The notes beneath the pieces were generated by a model that saw only the letters and a list, made by a program, of their open reading frames with translations, made no database searches and was not told the origin of the DNA. A program made the position numbers and the translations under genes. Shown here piece after piece: positions 29,677-30,551 of a stretch of 30,551 bases of DNA. The DNA comes from a virus. The stretch covers positions 1-30,551 of IMG/VR virus record IMGVR_UViG_3300023276_000024; one strand, 5' to 3'. Numbering within the stretch: the first letter of the stretch is position 1; each line of letters begins with the position of its first letter.

Positions 29677-30312
29677 ATGGCAAAAGACTTACCTTATTTT
29701 AAGTTCTTCTGTTCCGAGTGGAACGATGGAGATATAACCCTAGAAGATTACGAGATACAAGGATTATTTATTAATATCTGCTCCTATTACTGGAGTAGTG
29801 GTTGCGAAATTTCACTACAAAAACTAAAAAAAAGATTCAGAAATCAGGATAAAAACATAAATTATCTGTTAAAAACTGAAATAATTAAGAGAAAAAATAA
29901 AAATATTTCTATAAATTTTTTAGATGAACAATGGATTGAAAGACAAACCAAAAGCAGTAAGAACTCAGCAGCAGCAAAGGCTAGATGGGATAAGCAAACG
30001 CAATGCGAACGCAATGCGAACGCATCAGAAATGCAATGCGAAAGTGATGCCATTAAGATAAGAGAAGAAAAGAAAAGAAAAGATAAGATAAGAGAAGAAC
30101 TTTTTAACTCTCAAGTTTGGAAGGAAGGAATAGCTAAATTAAATAAATGTAAATTAATTGAGGTAGAAAAGTTTTTAGTTATATTTTTGGAAGGTCAAGA
30201 ATTAGATGACAATTTAGACAGAGATTTACAGGAGGTTAAAAAACACTTTCGAGCGTGGTTTAAAAAACAAGACTTTAAATCTGACAAACCAAAAAGAACT
30301 ATAGCACTATGA
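29677..30312 (+). CDS. replication initiator-like protein (DUF4373/Lin1244-type)
   Basis: 211 residues starting MAKDLPYFKFFCSEWNDGDI, the typical front of DUF4373/Lin1244-like phage replication proteins with a winged-helix domain (residues ~1-90). A charged linker with KSSKNSAAAKARWDKQ, a Cys/Asn repeat and KIREEKKRKDK follows, then a helical C-terminal part (WKEGIAKLNKCKLIEVEKFL). A TTG start at 29632 would run through the terminator stem and is rejected. The linker DNA contains iterons and a purine tract like an origin (see 30000). It stands before the primase gene. Confidence 0.75.
   Translation: MAKDLPYFKFFCSEWNDGDITLEDYEIQGLFINICSYYWSSGCEISLQKLKKRFRNQDKNINYLLKTEIIKRKNKNISINFLDEQWIERQTKSSKNSAAAKARWDKQTQCERNANASEMQCESDAIKIREEKKRKDKIREELFNSQVWKEGIAKLNKCKLIEVEKFLVIFLEGQELDDNLDRDLQEVKKHFRAWFKKQDFKSDKPKRTIAL
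30000..30099. repeat. candidate phage replication origin: iterons plus purine tract
   Basis: GCAATGCGAAC at 30000-30010 and 30011-30021 (tandem), a partial copy at 30022 (GCATCAGAA), and GCAATGCGAAA at 30033-30043. They are followed by ~45 bases almost all A and G (30055-30099) with AGATAAGAGAAGAA given twice. Iterons followed by an AT-rich, one-sided purine stretch inside the initiator gene is the arrangement of the lambda origin in gene O. Confidence 0.55.
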
Positions 30313-30551
30313 ACAACTTTATAGAATGGAATACGCTTAACTTTAAAAAGGACAAAGGACAAGAAAAGATACGCTGTCCTGAGTGCGATAACTCCAGAAC
30401 AGACAAAACAGACAAGAGCTTACAGATTAATCACAATGGAGGATATGGTAAATGTCATTACTGTAGTGCTTTAACTTTTAGAGATAAGAACGAATACGAG
30501 CCAAAGGTAATACTACCTAGTCAAGACTGGCAGAACTTTACTAAACTATCT
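30309..30551 (+). CDS. T7 gp4-like primase/helicase, N-terminal part only
   Basis: Starts MNNFIEWNTLNFKKDKGQEK and runs past the window end at 81 residues. A zinc-binding primase motif is present: C23-P-E-C26, the conserved NSRTDKTDKSL, then KCHYC with C49 and C52. In T7-type primases this domain reads the priming site. The ATGA overlap with the previous gene couples it to the initiator. The Toprim and helicase domains should lie outside. Confidence 0.8.
   Translation, partial: MNNFIEWNTLNFKKDKGQEKIRCPECDNSRTDKTDKSLQINHNGGYGKCHYCSALTFRDKNEYEPKVILPSQDWQNFTKLS

Noticed and set aside
1-30551. Integrase, repressor, attachment site, CRISPR or transposon
   Set aside because: No such gene or repeat structure is visible; the repeats found are short and tied to gene starts or a candidate origin.

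Overview
The window is one strand of a tailed double-stranded DNA phage genome whose host is most likely a Bacteroidota bacterium of the Flavobacteriia type. The evidence is low GC, A-rich translation leaders without clear Shine-Dalgarno sequences, several -7 boxes of the Bacteroidota type (TAnnTTTG, mostly TATATTTG/A), and protein families typical of these phages: a DUF3127-like SSB, a DUF7220-like membrane protein and an XkdF-type prohead protease. Every credible gene reads on the + strand. I see no integrase, repressor, tRNA, CRISPR array or insertion sequence, so nothing here points to a temperate lifestyle. The 787-residue tape measure protein and the tail chaperone frameshift indicate a long-tailed (siphovirus-like) particle.

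Layout. 1-5160: a helicase-methyltransferase fusion, small membrane proteins, a sigma-like protein behind a host-type promoter, then a train of tiny overlapping ORFs, many too short for normal gene calling. 5157-7101: a small HExxH protein, then small and large terminase. 7186-13489: tail genes, with a -1 frameshift pair of assembly chaperones, a tail completion protein, large tail-tip proteins and a receptor-binding candidate. 13493-15856: tape measure. 15868-18048: prohead protease-scaffold fusion and major capsid protein, closed by a strong terminator. 18179-22775: minor head proteins, a portal with unusual C-terminal domains, and head-tail connectors. 22782-25281: a lectin-like or glycosidase-like fibre, then a lysis cassette of holin-like proteins, an M15 endolysin and a one-gene spanin. 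25316-26365: a metallophosphoesterase. 26723-30551: recombination and replication genes, namely ERF annealing protein, YqaJ/lambda-exo-like nuclease, a DnaA domain IV protein, SSB, a DUF4373-like replication protein with origin-like iterons inside it, and the start of a T7-type primase that runs off the window.

Regulation is the most interesting part. A bipartite leader, ACAACTAA-N11-ACAATAGAYAAT placed directly before an ATG, occurs four times with identical spacing: before the tail operon, inside the protease gene just before an in-frame ATG that would start a free scaffold protein, before the portal operon, and at 29530. The 29530 copy follows a perfect TATATTTG box but leads to ATG-TAG (start then stop). 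It is followed by a compact structured RNA in which a 7-nt hairpin loop is perfectly complementary to part of the loop of a preceding hairpin (a predicted kissing-loop), and which ends as an intrinsic terminator just before the replication genes. This looks like a phage sRNA or attenuator that I do not recognise as a described family.
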